Shown: positions 7,363-15,264, counted from the first letter of the stretch. The stretch is 51,036 nucleotides of DNA from Gammaproteobacteria bacterium (GCA_030037905.1 JASHPX010000064.1:1-51036), one strand, 5' to 3'. Program-made: numbers and translations. The notes: generated from the sequence alone by a model not told the origin.

Positions 7363-7608
7363 GTGGCGGCCCCCAGCGACGTCGTCCACAACCGCGTGGC
7401 GATGCTGCGTGCAGAACGCGGAATTTCACGGCGGCAGCTGGCTGAAGCGCTCGGCGTGCATTACCAAACCATCGGCTACCTCGAACGCGGCGAATACAGC
7501 CCCTCCCTGCATTTGGCACTCAGCATCGCGGCTTATTTCGACGTCCCGGTCGAAGTCGTGTTCTCCCTGAAGCCATTCAAACGACTAGGGGCAATGGCGC
7601 TCATCTAA
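7363..7608 (+). CDS. XRE-family HTH regulator of the ABC-2 operon
   Basis: 81 residues from GTG 7363, three bases after the permease stop. Nearly the whole protein is one HTH_3 domain: NRVAMLRAERGISRRQLAEALGV, then QTIGYLERGEYSPSL and a dimer helix IAAYFDVPVEVVF, ending KPFKRLGAMA. Small regulators of this YozG-like kind often control the transporter genes they follow. The palindrome at 5503-5516 is the candidate operator. The 3' end overlaps the convergent gene by eight bases. Confidence 0.85.
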   Translation: MAAPSDVVHNRVAMLRAERGISRRQLAEALGVHYQTIGYLERGEYSPSLHLALSIAAYFDVPVEVVFSLKPFKRLGAMALI

Positions 7609-8044
7609 GCCCCACGTGCGGCGGGATACGGATGTAGTCCTTGCGGCCCGGCGGAAGACTCGTTGCCTTGGGATCGGTGTTGCTCCAAGCCGATCCCCCC
7701 TGGAGCATGTAGGAATAGCCGGGCTCCTTCGGGTCGGGCGCGCGGCCCGCCGCGAGGGCCTCGATGAAAGCAAGGCCATTGGCATCGTAACAGGCCGGCT
7801 TGGGTTCGGGATCGCTCTTGTCCTCGGAGGGCGGGAAACAGGTCCATCCGTTGCTGCCGCGGCGCAGAACGATGCGTCCGGCCTTTCCATCCACAACCAC
7901 GGCCGCGTGAGCGGCGACAGCAGGTGGTGCCGCGGACAATGCCTCGCGGATTTGTTCGGCACGAGACGGTTCTGTGCCGGCTCCCTGTGCGGTGGCGAAC
8001 GAAAGCACGCCAACGATCCCAGGTGCAATTGCTCTGCGCCGCAT
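7601..8044 (-). CDS. exported protein of unknown function
   Basis: 147 residues from ATG 8044 (AGGGGGTT upstream as ribosome site). The N-terminus MRRRAIAPGIVGVLSFATAQGAG is a short signal peptide, so the protein is probably periplasmic. The mature part carries NGWTCFPPSEDKSD, PACYDANGLAFIEALAAG and SYMLQGGSAWSNTDP, a pattern I have seen in function-unknown exported proteins with two conserved Cys that could form a disulfide. The C-terminus (IPPHVGLR) seems slightly short. No partner gene is obvious; it is convergent with the HTH gene. Confidence 0.6.
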   Translation of the reverse strand: MRRRAIAPGIVGVLSFATAQGAGTEPSRAEQIREALSAAPPAVAAHAAVVVDGKAGRIVLRRGSNGWTCFPPSEDKSDPEPKPACYDANGLAFIEALAAGRAPDPKEPGYSYMLQGGSAWSNTDPKATSLPPGRKDYIRIPPHVGLR

Positions 8045-8114
8045 GGCCAACCCCCTGTCGCACCCGACCTTTGCCGACGATCGCGACTGACCGGTTCCCG
8101 GATGTTTCTTTAGA

Positions 8115-8942
8115 TTAGAGTCCGTTTGCGCCGATGATCGTGCCGACACGTTCACCCGCGAGTGCACGTGTGAGAGTGCCGGTTTTCAGTCCGTTGACGA
8201 TCTGTATTTGCCTCACATGTGCTGCACGCTCCATGTATTCCGGTACCACGCGTTCGATGACGAGGTCCTTCAGATTCATGTCCAATAAAGCGCGGGCTGT
8301 GATCTGCGGAATGAATCTCGCGTCGGGGCGTTTTTTGGGATCGTCGGTGTAGAGGCCGTCCTCGTCCTTCACAAAGATGCACGACCTCGCGCCGAGGAAC
8401 TCTGCCATCAGGTAGACCCCGGCGTCGGTCCGGTTCGCAGGGATTCGCCCTGTTGCGGGCGGGCGCTCCCATTGATGGAAGGGCGGCATACCGACCAGAA
8501 TCGGAATGCCCCCGCTGCGGACGTACATGGGCAGTTTCTCGAATTCCTCGAAACCGACCAGGATGCCGCCATGCTTCGCCATGAGCATCTGCATCATGTG
8601 GGCGTTCTGAAGGCTGGTGGAGCTGCCGATCGCGGCGATGACTCCGGTCGGCAGACCAAGCTTCAGGCCGATGCTATAGGCGTGGCGTGATCGGGTTCCT
8701 CCTCCCATACCGATGATGATCTGATGATGCTTCGCGCAGGCCGCGATCTCCTCGACGAGCGGCCAGACCGCGGATCTGCCACGGTCGAAGATGCTCTGGC
8801 CGCCGATCTTGATGACGTTCACATCCGGGAGCACGCGAATCGGCTTCTCGTAAGACGAGGCCGCGGAGTCGCGCTCGTTCAGCGTCCCTTCCAGGATCGT
8901 CGCGCTGAAGGTTTGTGGCTCCGGGATGTCAGCGCGCGTCAT
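8115..8942 (-). CDS. mosB: molybdenum storage protein, beta-like subunit
   Basis: 275 residues from ATG 8942. It belongs to the amino-acid/uridylate kinase fold: VIKIGGQSIFDRGRSAVWPLVEEI near the N-terminus, GMGGGTRSRHAYSIG (nucleotide-binding glycine loop), FVKDEDGLYTDDPKK and IVNGL...TRALAGERVGTII at the C-terminus. KIGGQS...DRGR.AV.PLV.EI matches the beta subunit (MosB) of the Azotobacter molybdenum storage protein as I recall it. That protein is an (alpha-beta)3 cage that packs molybdate or tungstate as polyoxometalate clusters using ATP. It overlaps the upstream alpha-like gene by 14 bases, so the two are co-translated. Confidence 0.8.
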   Translation of the reverse strand: MTRADIPEPQTFSATILEGTLNERDSAASSYEKPIRVLPDVNVIKIGGQSIFDRGRSAVWPLVEEIAACAKHHQIIIGMGGGTRSRHAYSIGLKLGLPTGVIAAIGSSTSLQNAHMMQMLMAKHGGILVGFEEFEKLPMYVRSGGIPILVGMPPFHQWERPPATGRIPANRTDAGVYLMAEFLGARSCIFVKDEDGLYTDDPKKRPDARFIPQITARALLDMNLKDLVIERVVPEYMERAAHVRQIQIVNGLKTGTLTRALAGERVGTIIGANGL

Positions 8943-9789
8943 TTGAGTGAGTTCCCTGCGGCGCGTCGATAATCGTACCCACTCGCTCTGCGGCCAAAGC
9001 CCGACCGAGTAGTTCAGGCTTGAGCCCATTGATGATCTGGATTGTCCGTGTGTGGCGGGCGTCGAGCATCGTTTCCAATACGGCGCGGTCAATGATGAGG
9101 TCTGGGAGATCCATGTCGAGCACCTGTCGGGCGCTGGCGTGGGGAATGAATTCGGCTCGTGACGACTTCTTTGGATCGGCGGTGTAGAGGCCGTCTTCAT
9201 CCTTGATGAAAATCATTGAGGCTGCGCCCAGCACCTCACTCACCATGTACATCCCGAAGTCCTCGCGATAGTGCGGAATGCGGAGCGGCCCCGTCGGGGG
9301 CTCCCAGTAATGGTGCGGCGGCATACCGCTCAGGATCGGGATCATGCCGGCGGCCAGCCACAGCGGCAGGACGATATAGTGATCCTTGTGCAGGATAATC
9401 CCGCCGTGCTTTGCCAGTAAGGCTTGAATCATGTAGCGGTTTTGCTCATTCACGGCACCCGCAACCATCGCGAGCCCGCCGGTGGGTATGCCCAGATCGA
9501 GCGCAATGTGGTAGGTGTGCCGCATGCGCGCTCCGCCGCCCACGCCCAGGATGAGTTTGTGGGCCTTTCGACATCGGACGACCTCTTCGAGCAGCGGAAG
9601 AATGGCATCGGCGCCACGGTCCAGGATGCTGGCCCCGCCAATGTGGATCACGTGAACGTCCGGCAGGATCGGAATCACACGCTCGATGTCCGTCGTCCCT
9701 AGAACCTTGCGGTCCATGAGCGACTCTCGCATCAGCGGGCTCTGGACATGGGTGCGTTCGCCGATCCCTTCATTGATTATTTCGGTCAT
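8929..9789 (-). CDS. mosA: molybdenum storage protein, alpha-like subunit
   Basis: 286 residues from ATG 9789. Same fold as its neighbour: VIHIGGASILDRGADAILPL, GVGGGARMRHTYHIALDLGIPTG, PILSGMPPHHYWEPP, FIKDEDGLYTADPKK and IINGLKPELLGRALAAERVGTII. The RGADAILPL and LDLGLP-like blocks are closer to MosA of Azotobacter, so I assign this as alpha and the downstream gene as beta; the reverse cannot be excluded because both share the DEDGLYT block. No nif, mod or other molybdenum genes occur in the window. It lies 65 bp downstream of the TumA-like antitoxin on the same strand. Confidence 0.8.
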   Translation of the reverse strand: MTEIINEGIGERTHVQSPLMRESLMDRKVLGTTDIERVIPILPDVHVIHIGGASILDRGADAILPLLEEVVRCRKAHKLILGVGGGARMRHTYHIALDLGIPTGGLAMVAGAVNEQNRYMIQALLAKHGGIILHKDHYIVLPLWLAAGMIPILSGMPPHHYWEPPTGPLRIPHYREDFGMYMVSEVLGAASMIFIKDEDGLYTADPKKSSRAEFIPHASARQVLDMDLPDLIIDRAVLETMLDARHTRTIQIINGLKPELLGRALAAERVGTIIDAPQGTHSNDAR

Positions 9790-9854
9790 GGAACCACTCG
9801 TGGCTCGTTTCCACCACTACGCGGAAGAATTTTGGCTTCAAAGCGCCATTGACG

Positions 9855-10199
9855 TCAGGCGGCAGTGCTGAGCACAAAGTCCACATGAATGGCGTCGTAG
9901 GGGAAATACACGCTACCGTCATCGGTACGCTCGATCAGACCCGCATTCAACAGAACATGTACGTCGCTATGGACGGCGCGCACATCGCGATCAACGCGCC
10001 GCGCGATTTCCCGGATCGCCATCGGGCCCTGTCCTGCCATCGACTTGAGGATCACCCAGCGCTTCGGCGTGATGGTCTTCCAGAGGACCTCCTCGGAGGC
10101 AAAGGAAATGTGCGCGGTCTGACGCTGGCCTCGGAATGCTGCGGCGGCCCGTTGCTGCACATCCTTTAGGGACGACACTCCAACGGTGACTATCTTCAT
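9855..10199 (-). CDS. TumA-like HTH antitoxin
   Basis: 114 residues. The central and C-terminal parts form a MarR-like winged HTH (HVO_A0114-type): EEVLWKTITPKRWVILKSM, GPMAIREIARRVDRDVRAVHSDVHVLLNAGLIERTDDG and a wing DGSVYFPYDAI. Proteins of this kind are the antitoxins of TumE (DUF6516) toxins. The start ATG overlaps the toxin stop (ATGA at 10196-10199), so this is the usual toxin-first operon. It is intact although the toxin is frameshifted. Expected to bind the operon promoter, candidate site 10488-10507. Confidence 0.75.
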   Translation of the reverse strand: MKIVTVGVSSLKDVQQRAAAAFRGQRQTAHISFASEEVLWKTITPKRWVILKSMAGQGPMAIREIARRVDRDVRAVHSDVHVLLNAGLIERTDDGSVYFPYDAIHVDFVLSTAA

Positions 10200-10488
10200 C
10201 GTCCTCTCCTAAGTCGACTCCTAAGTCGTCTAACAGTTTCCCAGAAATCGTCTTGCAACTGGATGAGATCGGTAAACTGATACGGCATCTCGATCTCGTT
10301 GAGGTGCTTGTGATCCCTGCTTCGTTGTCGAAGCGAAGCACGCAGCGGCCGTTTGCCACGTACGCCATTCGGTACTTGAACGCGTGGGTAGACTGCGAAA
10401 GCGGCTTGGGCAGTTTCCAGATCACGATCTCAACGAAGGCGCGCCGCGACAGCACGAAACGCTCGCGCATCAGCAGCTCAACCGTCAT
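10196..10488 (-). pseudogene. TumE (DUF6516) toxin, frameshifted
   Basis: From ATG 10488: MTVELLMRERFVLSRRAFVEIV, IWKLPKPL...HAFKYRMAYVANGRCVLRFDNEAG, a convincing TumE/DUF6516 N-terminal two-thirds. At about 10312-10320 the frame shifts: the expected continuation DHKHLNEIEMPYQFTDLI, QLQDDFWETVRRLRSRLRRGR is encoded one frame over and reaches the stop at 10196 that overlaps the antitoxin start. Compared with the family, a few residues (about KG) are lost at the break, consistent with a small deletion. Probably a dead toxin with a live antitoxin. Confidence 0.75.
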
Positions 10489-10525
10489 GTTGCTTACAGT
10501 AGCAACAATGAAGGTTGTTGTCCAT
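10488..10525 (-). promoter_or_regulatory. tumEA promoter and dyad operator
   Basis: TGTTGCT (10488-10494) and AGCAACA (10501-10507) form a 7-bp-arm dyad abutting the toxin ATG. On the minus strand TGGACA, 17 bp, TACTGT makes a weak sigma70 promoter, with the ATG 7 bases after the -10. This resembles the higBA and prlF/yhaV promoters in the same window. Function inferred from position. Confidence 0.4.
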
Positions 10526-10928
10526 GAAAGCAACACCTCGGGAACGTGGATGGGCTTGGCTGGCGCGGGAGAACCCCACGGGGTCCGCGGGAGGGACCAT
10601 GGAGCATTTGTCCGCTTCTCGAAGAGTCGCACGGCAGAGTTTCGGCGGTACATCGGTGAATGCGCGAGGCAGCTTACGGCGGCCACCGCGGCCGGGCTTT
10701 GATGTCGCAATATCAAAGCGGCATGCTCGGCGGCCGAAAGGCGGAATATGGACTTCTCCGGGAAGTGCTCGGTTTCTTTGTTTCTTTCAACCAGATCGCG
10801 AGATCGAGGAGAGCTGGTGGAGGTCTGTCACGGCGTGCGTCGAGATCCAGAATCGCGTAGCGGTGCGGGGTATAATTGGCAGAACGGACCGCAGTCCACG
10901 TGTCGATCCAAGCAGACGGGACACCGCC
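10508..10928. other. intergenic, no gene recognised
   Basis: The plus strand stays open in one frame but the translation (Arg/Gly/Ser-rich) resembles no protein family. One dyad stands out: GCTTTGAT (10696-10703) and ATCAAAGC (10712-10719), 8-bp perfect arms with an 8-base loop. From about 10887 the sequence becomes similar to 1862 onward, the lead-in of the duplicated DUF433 module. Confidence 0.4.
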
Positions 10929-11171
10929 ATGAGCGCGCTGATCGAGTGCAATCCGGACGTGATGATGGGCAAGCCCGTCGTACGAGGGACCCGCATCACG
11001 GTGGAACAGATCCTGGACAAGCTTGCCGCGGGCGAGACGATTGACCAGATTCTGGCGGCGCACCCGCGCCTCGACCGCCCGGCCGTGTTGGCTGCGATCG
11101 AGTTCGGCGCGCGCGCTGCGCTCCGATGTACTTTACCCGCTATCGGCAGTATGAATGTCGTTGCCGACTAA
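10929..11171 (+). pseudogene. DUF433-family antitoxin, copy B, frameshifted near C-terminus
   Basis: From ATG 10929: MSALIECNPDVMMGKPVVRG, RITVEQILDKLAAGETID, QILAAHPRLDRPAVLAAIEF. The N-terminus is intact here, unlike copy A. Near the 3' end two bases are missing relative to copy A (GCGCGCGCTGCGC versus GCGCGCACGCGCTGCGC region), so the natural end ALRSDVLYPLSAV is replaced by AALRCTLPAIGSMNVVAD and the frame runs through the partner toxin start to 11171. Since DUF433 antitoxins have a small C-terminal toxin-binding segment, this copy is probably altered in toxin binding while keeping its DNA-binding part. Confidence 0.65.
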
Positions 11172-11215
11172 GGCCGCCGACAAGGCCATCGTCGACGCGC
11201 TCAGGAAAGTCTCAC
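11151..11215 (+). pseudogene. DUF5615 PIN-like toxin 5' remnant, copy B
   Basis: ATG 11151 starts MNVVAD then a stop; with one base changed in frame, VDKAIVDALRKVS continues, matching the N-terminus of DUF5615 toxins. Similarity ends by about 11215, before the next gene at 11248. As in copy A, only the first ~25 codons remain. Confidence 0.55.
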
Positions 11216-11247
11216 CTTTGTCACGCTGTGAGCCGAGCCGGTGACCA

Positions 11248-12117
11248 ATGGGCGTCCAGTCATTAGCTGTCCGAGTCATCGCACTGTTTTGTGTCGCTGT
11301 CGCCCTTGCGACGCCCGCCCGTTCCGTTGGGGGCGAGCCGACCACAAACGCCTGGCAGGCCCGCCTGCAGGGTGACACCATCGCTCTTCTGGGAGAAGTG
11401 CACGACAGCGCTGTGCTGCAGAACCTTCGCTTCCAGATATTGAAGCGAGCCATCGTCGCTGGCTGGCGACCGGCGATTGCAATGGAGCAGTTCGATCTCT
11501 CGCGCCAGCATGATATCGACGCGGCTCGCGTCAGCCGTCCATTGGATGCGGACTATCTGATCGAGCAGGCAACAGGCCAGGGTGGCGCGCGCGCGAGCGG
11601 ATGGAATTGGGCCTACTATCGTCCCTACGTCGCCCTGGCGCTCCAGTACCACTTGCCGTTGCTGGCGGCGAACCTTTCGCGCACCGACGCAGAGCGCATC
11701 GTGAATCACGGCTACGCCGCGGTATTTGATTCCGTCACGATCGGGTCTCTGGGCCTCGACCTCGCGCCTCGGCATCTTTTGACGCTTCAGGAAAATGAAG
11801 TCAACGAGGGACACTGTCATCTGCTACCGGCAACGCTCTTACCTGGTATGGCGCGCGCCCAGCTCGCGCGCGATGCCTGGATGGCGGCAGTGTTGCGTGC
11901 GCACTCGGCCTCCGGCGCGGTGCTGTTGGCGGGTGATGGCCACGCGCGCCGCGATCTTGGCGTGCCGCGCTGGCTGAAATCGTTCCGGCCATCGAGAGTG
12001 CTCTCGGTCGGATTTGTCGAGCGCGGTACGAGCGATCCGCCGGCCTCGGCTTTCGATGCGGTAGTCACCGCCAAACCGGTGGCACGTCCGGACCCCTGCG
12101 CGATGTTGCGTCATTGA
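11248..12117 (+). CDS. ChaN-like heme-binding protein (Tiki/TraB-related superfamily)
   Basis: 289 residues. An N-terminal signal peptide (VIALFCVAVALATPARS) suggests a periplasmic or outer-membrane location. The family motif LLGEVHDSAVLQNLR lies at about 47-61, followed by AMEQFDLSRQHDID, the WAYYRPYVALALQYHLPLLAANL block and, near the C-terminus, GAVLLAGDGHARRDLGVP. In ChaN (Campylobacter) such proteins bind heme at a dimer interface; others of the superfamily resemble metallopeptidases, and the GEVH and GDGHAR motifs supply the conserved residues. No iron-uptake genes are adjacent. Ribosome-binding site is weak. Intact. Confidence 0.75.
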   Translation: MGVQSLAVRVIALFCVAVALATPARSVGGEPTTNAWQARLQGDTIALLGEVHDSAVLQNLRFQILKRAIVAGWRPAIAMEQFDLSRQHDIDAARVSRPLDADYLIEQATGQGGARASGWNWAYYRPYVALALQYHLPLLAANLSRTDAERIVNHGYAAVFDSVTIGSLGLDLAPRHLLTLQENEVNEGHCHLLPATLLPGMARAQLARDAWMAAVLRAHSASGAVLLAGDGHARRDLGVPRWLKSFRPSRVLSVGFVERGTSDPPASAFDAVVTAKPVARPDPCAMLRH

Positions 12118-12254
12118 CCGCAGAGGCCAGCACTCGACCCTTGACCGGTGATCAGGGGCGCCTTTGGAGCACTCCAGGGGTGCGTTTGCCAACAACTCGA
12201 CCCCGGGCGTAAAGTCAAGGCACGTGACCGCGGTCGAGCCGCTACTACTACTAT

Positions 12255-12437
12255 ATGAACAATGGCGAGTTCTTATCCAAACGCCTCATTGTCTTGGTCG
12301 CCGTCGTTGCTTTTCACGTCTTGATCGCAGGCGTGTTCATCAGCACACTGGAAGACCGGTCACCAGGCGGAACTCCACGGGGGCCGAACATTATCCCGAT
12401 ACCCGTGGCCCCGTCAGGGGAACTCATGCCAATCTAA
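12255..12437 (+). CDS. small single-pass membrane protein, TonB N-terminus-like
   Basis: 60 residues: short basic N-terminus (LSKR), one hydrophobic helix LIVLVAVVAFHVLIAGVFIS, then a Pro/Gly-rich periplasmic tail (RSPGGTPRGPNIIPIPVAP). The helix contains the His seen in TonB/ExbD-type anchors (VVAFHV), and a Pro-rich tail follows as in TonB, but the TonB C-terminal domain is absent. It could be a truncated TonB or an unrelated small protein. Isolated between ChaN-like and MHS genes. Confidence 0.4.
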   Translation: MNNGEFLSKRLIVLVAVVAFHVLIAGVFISTLEDRSPGGTPRGPNIIPIPVAPSGELMPI

Positions 12438-12653
12438 TGGCGATGCCGGCTGGCAGCATCAGCGCAAACTGAGCGGACATCCAGCCGACCGGTTCTCCGT
12501 CATCGACCCTCGGCGGTCAGCCGAGACGCCCGCTTTGGCGTGTCGGAAATGCAATAACCGAGATATGCCTGGGTGAGGGCTGCCCAACTCTGTCATCATT
12601 CTCCGAGCCCAGGGGTGGCGGTGGGGTAGCGGGACACCCGGAGGGAGGGAAAC

Positions 12654-14015
12654 ATGATCTCAACCGCGAGCGGTCCGGTATCTGCGGCGGAGCACTCAAG
12701 GCAACTTCGCCGCGCCGTCCTGGCAGCGACGGTAGGGACAACGATCGAGTGGTATGACTTCCTGCTCTACGGCGTGGTGACCGGGCTCGTATTCGCCAAG
12801 CTATTTTTCCCCAAGTCGGACCCGCTAGTGGGGACTTTGCAGGCCTTTGCGGTCTATGCGGTGGGTTTTTTAGCGAGGCCGATCGGCGCCGCGATCTTCG
12901 GCCATTATGGCGATCGCATAGGCCGCAAAGGTGCGCTGATCGCCACGCTGTTGCTCATGGGCATCGCCACCTTTCTAGTCGCACTCGTACCAACCTACCA
13001 ACAGGTCGGGATCTGGGGCGGAGTCATGCTGACGGTGCTGCGCTTCATTCAGGGCGTCGGCGTGGGAGGTGAATGGGGCGGTTCGGTGCTGCTCTCCATG
13101 GAATGGGCGCGGTCCAACAACTCGCGTGGCTTCATCACGTCGTGGCCGCAGTTCGGCATACCCTGCGGCCTTTTCCTCGCCAACCTGGCGGTGCTGGCGC
13201 TCAGCCGGCTGTCCGGTGATCAGTTCATCCACTGGGGCTGGCGTCTACCTTTCCTGTTCAGCGCAGTGCTCGTGGGGATTGGACTATACATCCGCCTCGG
13301 AATTCTGGAGACCCCGGTATTCCGGCGTCTGCTGGCCGAACGCAAGGTGGAGAGCGCCCCGGTACGGCGGGCGTTTACGGGCCACGGACGGGAGATCATT
13401 CTCAGTATGTTCGCCCGCATGGCCGAGCAGGCGCCGTTCTACATATTCACGGCCTTCGTGTTCACCTACGGGGTCGATTCACTCCACGTGTCGCGCGACT
13501 TCCTGCTGATGGCGGTACTGGCAGCCGCAACGCTGTCATTCTTCTCCATTCCGCTGTTCGGACACCTTTCGGACCAGATCGGACGCAAGAAAGTGTACAT
13601 GGCCGGCGCCGTCCTGACGGCCCTGTACGGCTTTGTGTATTTCGGCCTGCTGGACAGCGGCAATGCAATGCTGATCTTCATCGCCATCGTAGTCTCGTTA
13701 ATCCCGCACGACATGCTGTACGGGCCGCAGGCCGCTCTCATCGCCGAATCGTTCGGCAGTGGCGTGCGCTACAGTGGCGCCTCACTCGGATACCAGCTGT
13801 CCTCGGTAATTGCAGGCGGTCCGGCCCCATTGATCGCTGCATGGCTGTTGGGGCGTTTCCACTCGGCCTATGCGATCGCAGCCTACATCGCCTTCTGCAG
13901 CGTAGTCACGCTGATTGCCACCAGCCTGATGACCGACTACACCGGCAAAGACATCGAAGGCGAGCTCGCTCCGGCGCAAGGCTTGCCATCGCAGCCGTCA
14001 GCGCTGGAGCCTTGA
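12654..14015 (+). CDS. MHS-family MFS transporter (metabolite:H+ symporter)
   Basis: 453 residues, twelve predicted membrane helices. MHS hallmarks: TVGTTIEWYDFLLYG in TM1, ARPIGAAIFGHYGDRIGRKGAL (MFS signature after TM2), RFIQGVGVGGEWGGSVLL and PFLFSAVLVGIGLYIR...ETPVF. The second half repeats the loop signature GHLSDQIGRKKVY. Relatives (ShiA, ProP, KgtP) import shikimate, proline/betaine or alpha-ketoglutarate with protons; substrate here unknown. A very strong ribosome site GGAGGGAGGG precedes ATG 12654. Monocistronic; complete. Confidence 0.9.
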   Translation: MISTASGPVSAAEHSRQLRRAVLAATVGTTIEWYDFLLYGVVTGLVFAKLFFPKSDPLVGTLQAFAVYAVGFLARPIGAAIFGHYGDRIGRKGALIATLLLMGIATFLVALVPTYQQVGIWGGVMLTVLRFIQGVGVGGEWGGSVLLSMEWARSNNSRGFITSWPQFGIPCGLFLANLAVLALSRLSGDQFIHWGWRLPFLFSAVLVGIGLYIRLGILETPVFRRLLAERKVESAPVRRAFTGHGREIILSMFARMAEQAPFYIFTAFVFTYGVDSLHVSRDFLLMAVLAAATLSFFSIPLFGHLSDQIGRKKVYMAGAVLTALYGFVYFGLLDSGNAMLIFIAIVVSLIPHDMLYGPQAALIAESFGSGVRYSGASLGYQLSSVIAGGPAPLIAAWLLGRFHSAYAIAAYIAFCSVVTLIATSLMTDYTGKDIEGELAPAQGLPSQPSALEP

Positions 14016-14081
14016 TTCCCGACACGCTACCGTCGTCGGTGCGCTCGAGCGGCCGCTCGATGCCGCCCCGCTCCGCGGGTG

Positions 14082-14843
14082 TCAGGGCCTGGCAGCGCAT
14101 TTGAAATTCCTGCTCAATAGGTCGTTCAACAGCGCTGCGGCGGCCACCAGGTTTGTCTCACTCCTTGCATTCAGCTTGGCACCGAAGTCATCTCGCAGCT
14201 CGCTGCGGAGCATCCCGCGCTCCTGGCAGGTGATGGAGAGGCGGCTCATGTGCCCGTGTCGGTCCGGGCTGGGATCGATGAGGGCCGCGAACACCAGGTT
14301 GCTCGCCTGCAAGAGGCCGCTGTCGGCCGACTCGAGCGCCGCGCGGAGTTTTGCCACATCGATGGCTACGCTGCCGTAATCCACCGCGTGCGGGGGTCCG
14401 GCGATAGACGCGGCAGCGATATCGGACATGCTTCGGAGAATGCGAATTTTCTGCTCGTATAACCGCGCCAGGAGAATCGGGAGGGAATCGAGCTGATGTG
14501 CAAAGGGCGCTTTCAATGCGAGATGCGTATTGCTCAGCAGATGCACGTTTGCGCTCAGGGCGAATCGCATGGCGGCCGCGTATTGCACAATGGATCCAAG
14601 CGGATTTCCGTCTGGCTCGTGATCTTGGAAGTCCGCCTGCGCGCGTAGGCTCTGCTGCTCGGCCAGCTCTCGGACGTATTCCTGCGCGAACTGCAGGGGT
14701 GGCATGTCTTGGGATGAGCCGGATGCCACGAGGGGCGCTGATCGCCCAGCCGTCCATGGGAAAAGCAACACGGCCGCCAGGACTGCGACGGGACCCGCCC
14801 GCAGCAGTCTGGATGGTGTGACTATCGTGTTCACCCATGCCAT
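14082..14843 (-). CDS. hypothetical exported protein
   Basis: About 253 residues if started at ATG 14843; an ATG at 14891 would add 16. After the start comes a signal-peptide-like segment (LLRAGPVAVLAAVLLFPWTAGRSA). The remainder is helical-looking, Leu/Ala/Ser-rich, with FAQEYVRELAEQQSLRAQ, LKAPFAHQLDSLPILLARLYEQKIRI, LSITCQERGMLRSELRDDFGAKL and LLNDLLSRNF. I do not recognise a family. Codon bias and a continuous frame with sensible hydrophobicity suggest a real gene. It converges on the MHS gene. Confidence 0.5.
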   Translation of the reverse strand: MAWVNTIVTPSRLLRAGPVAVLAAVLLFPWTAGRSAPLVASGSSQDMPPLQFAQEYVRELAEQQSLRAQADFQDHEPDGNPLGSIVQYAAAMRFALSANVHLLSNTHLALKAPFAHQLDSLPILLARLYEQKIRILRSMSDIAAASIAGPPHAVDYGSVAIDVAKLRAALESADSGLLQASNLVFAALIDPSPDRHGHMSRLSITCQERGMLRSELRDDFGAKLNARSETNLVAAAALLNDLLSRNFKCAARP

Positions 14844-14891
14844 CGTGCGCGCCCACGCTGCTTGGATCAAATCCGCGTCGAGCTGCAGCAC

Positions 14892-15264
14892 AACAATATG
14901 CCAGACTCGATGATGCGCGACGCGGATGGCTGCTGCCTGAACAGCTGCTTAATTGGAATACCTGGGACCGCTCGCAGGTGGTGAAGAGTCTCTCGAGTCT
15001 CTACACCTGCGGCGCATGCTGGTGTACGCCGCTGCTGTCAGTCACGAGTCGTCCACGGCAATCTCGAATACCTATCAGCGCAGCAGCCTGATCGGAGTGT
15101 CGCATACGATCTGGACCGATCGAGGAGCAACGGCGTCGCGCGCACGATGGCGAGCATGGCGCAGCTGCCCCCGAATTACCAGCACCGCACCAAGTCAGGC
15201 GTGACTTATTGCCAGTATCAAATGATACTTAGGGTACCAGCTGCCCGCCAAGTACGCATACCCG
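14892..15264. promoter_or_regulatory. intergenic region with palindrome upstream of Crp/Fnr gene
   Basis: No gene recognised. At 15214-15229 a perfect 16-bp dyad (AGTATCA, AA, TGATACT) lies 35 bp before the start of the Crp/Fnr-type gene at 15265. It is a candidate operator; its sequence is not a textbook FNR box. The rest of the stretch shows no clear signal. Confidence 0.4.

Noticed and set aside
12509-12525. CTCGGC...GCCGAG hairpin upstream of the MHS gene
   Set aside because: Short stem, no T-run, no evidence of function.
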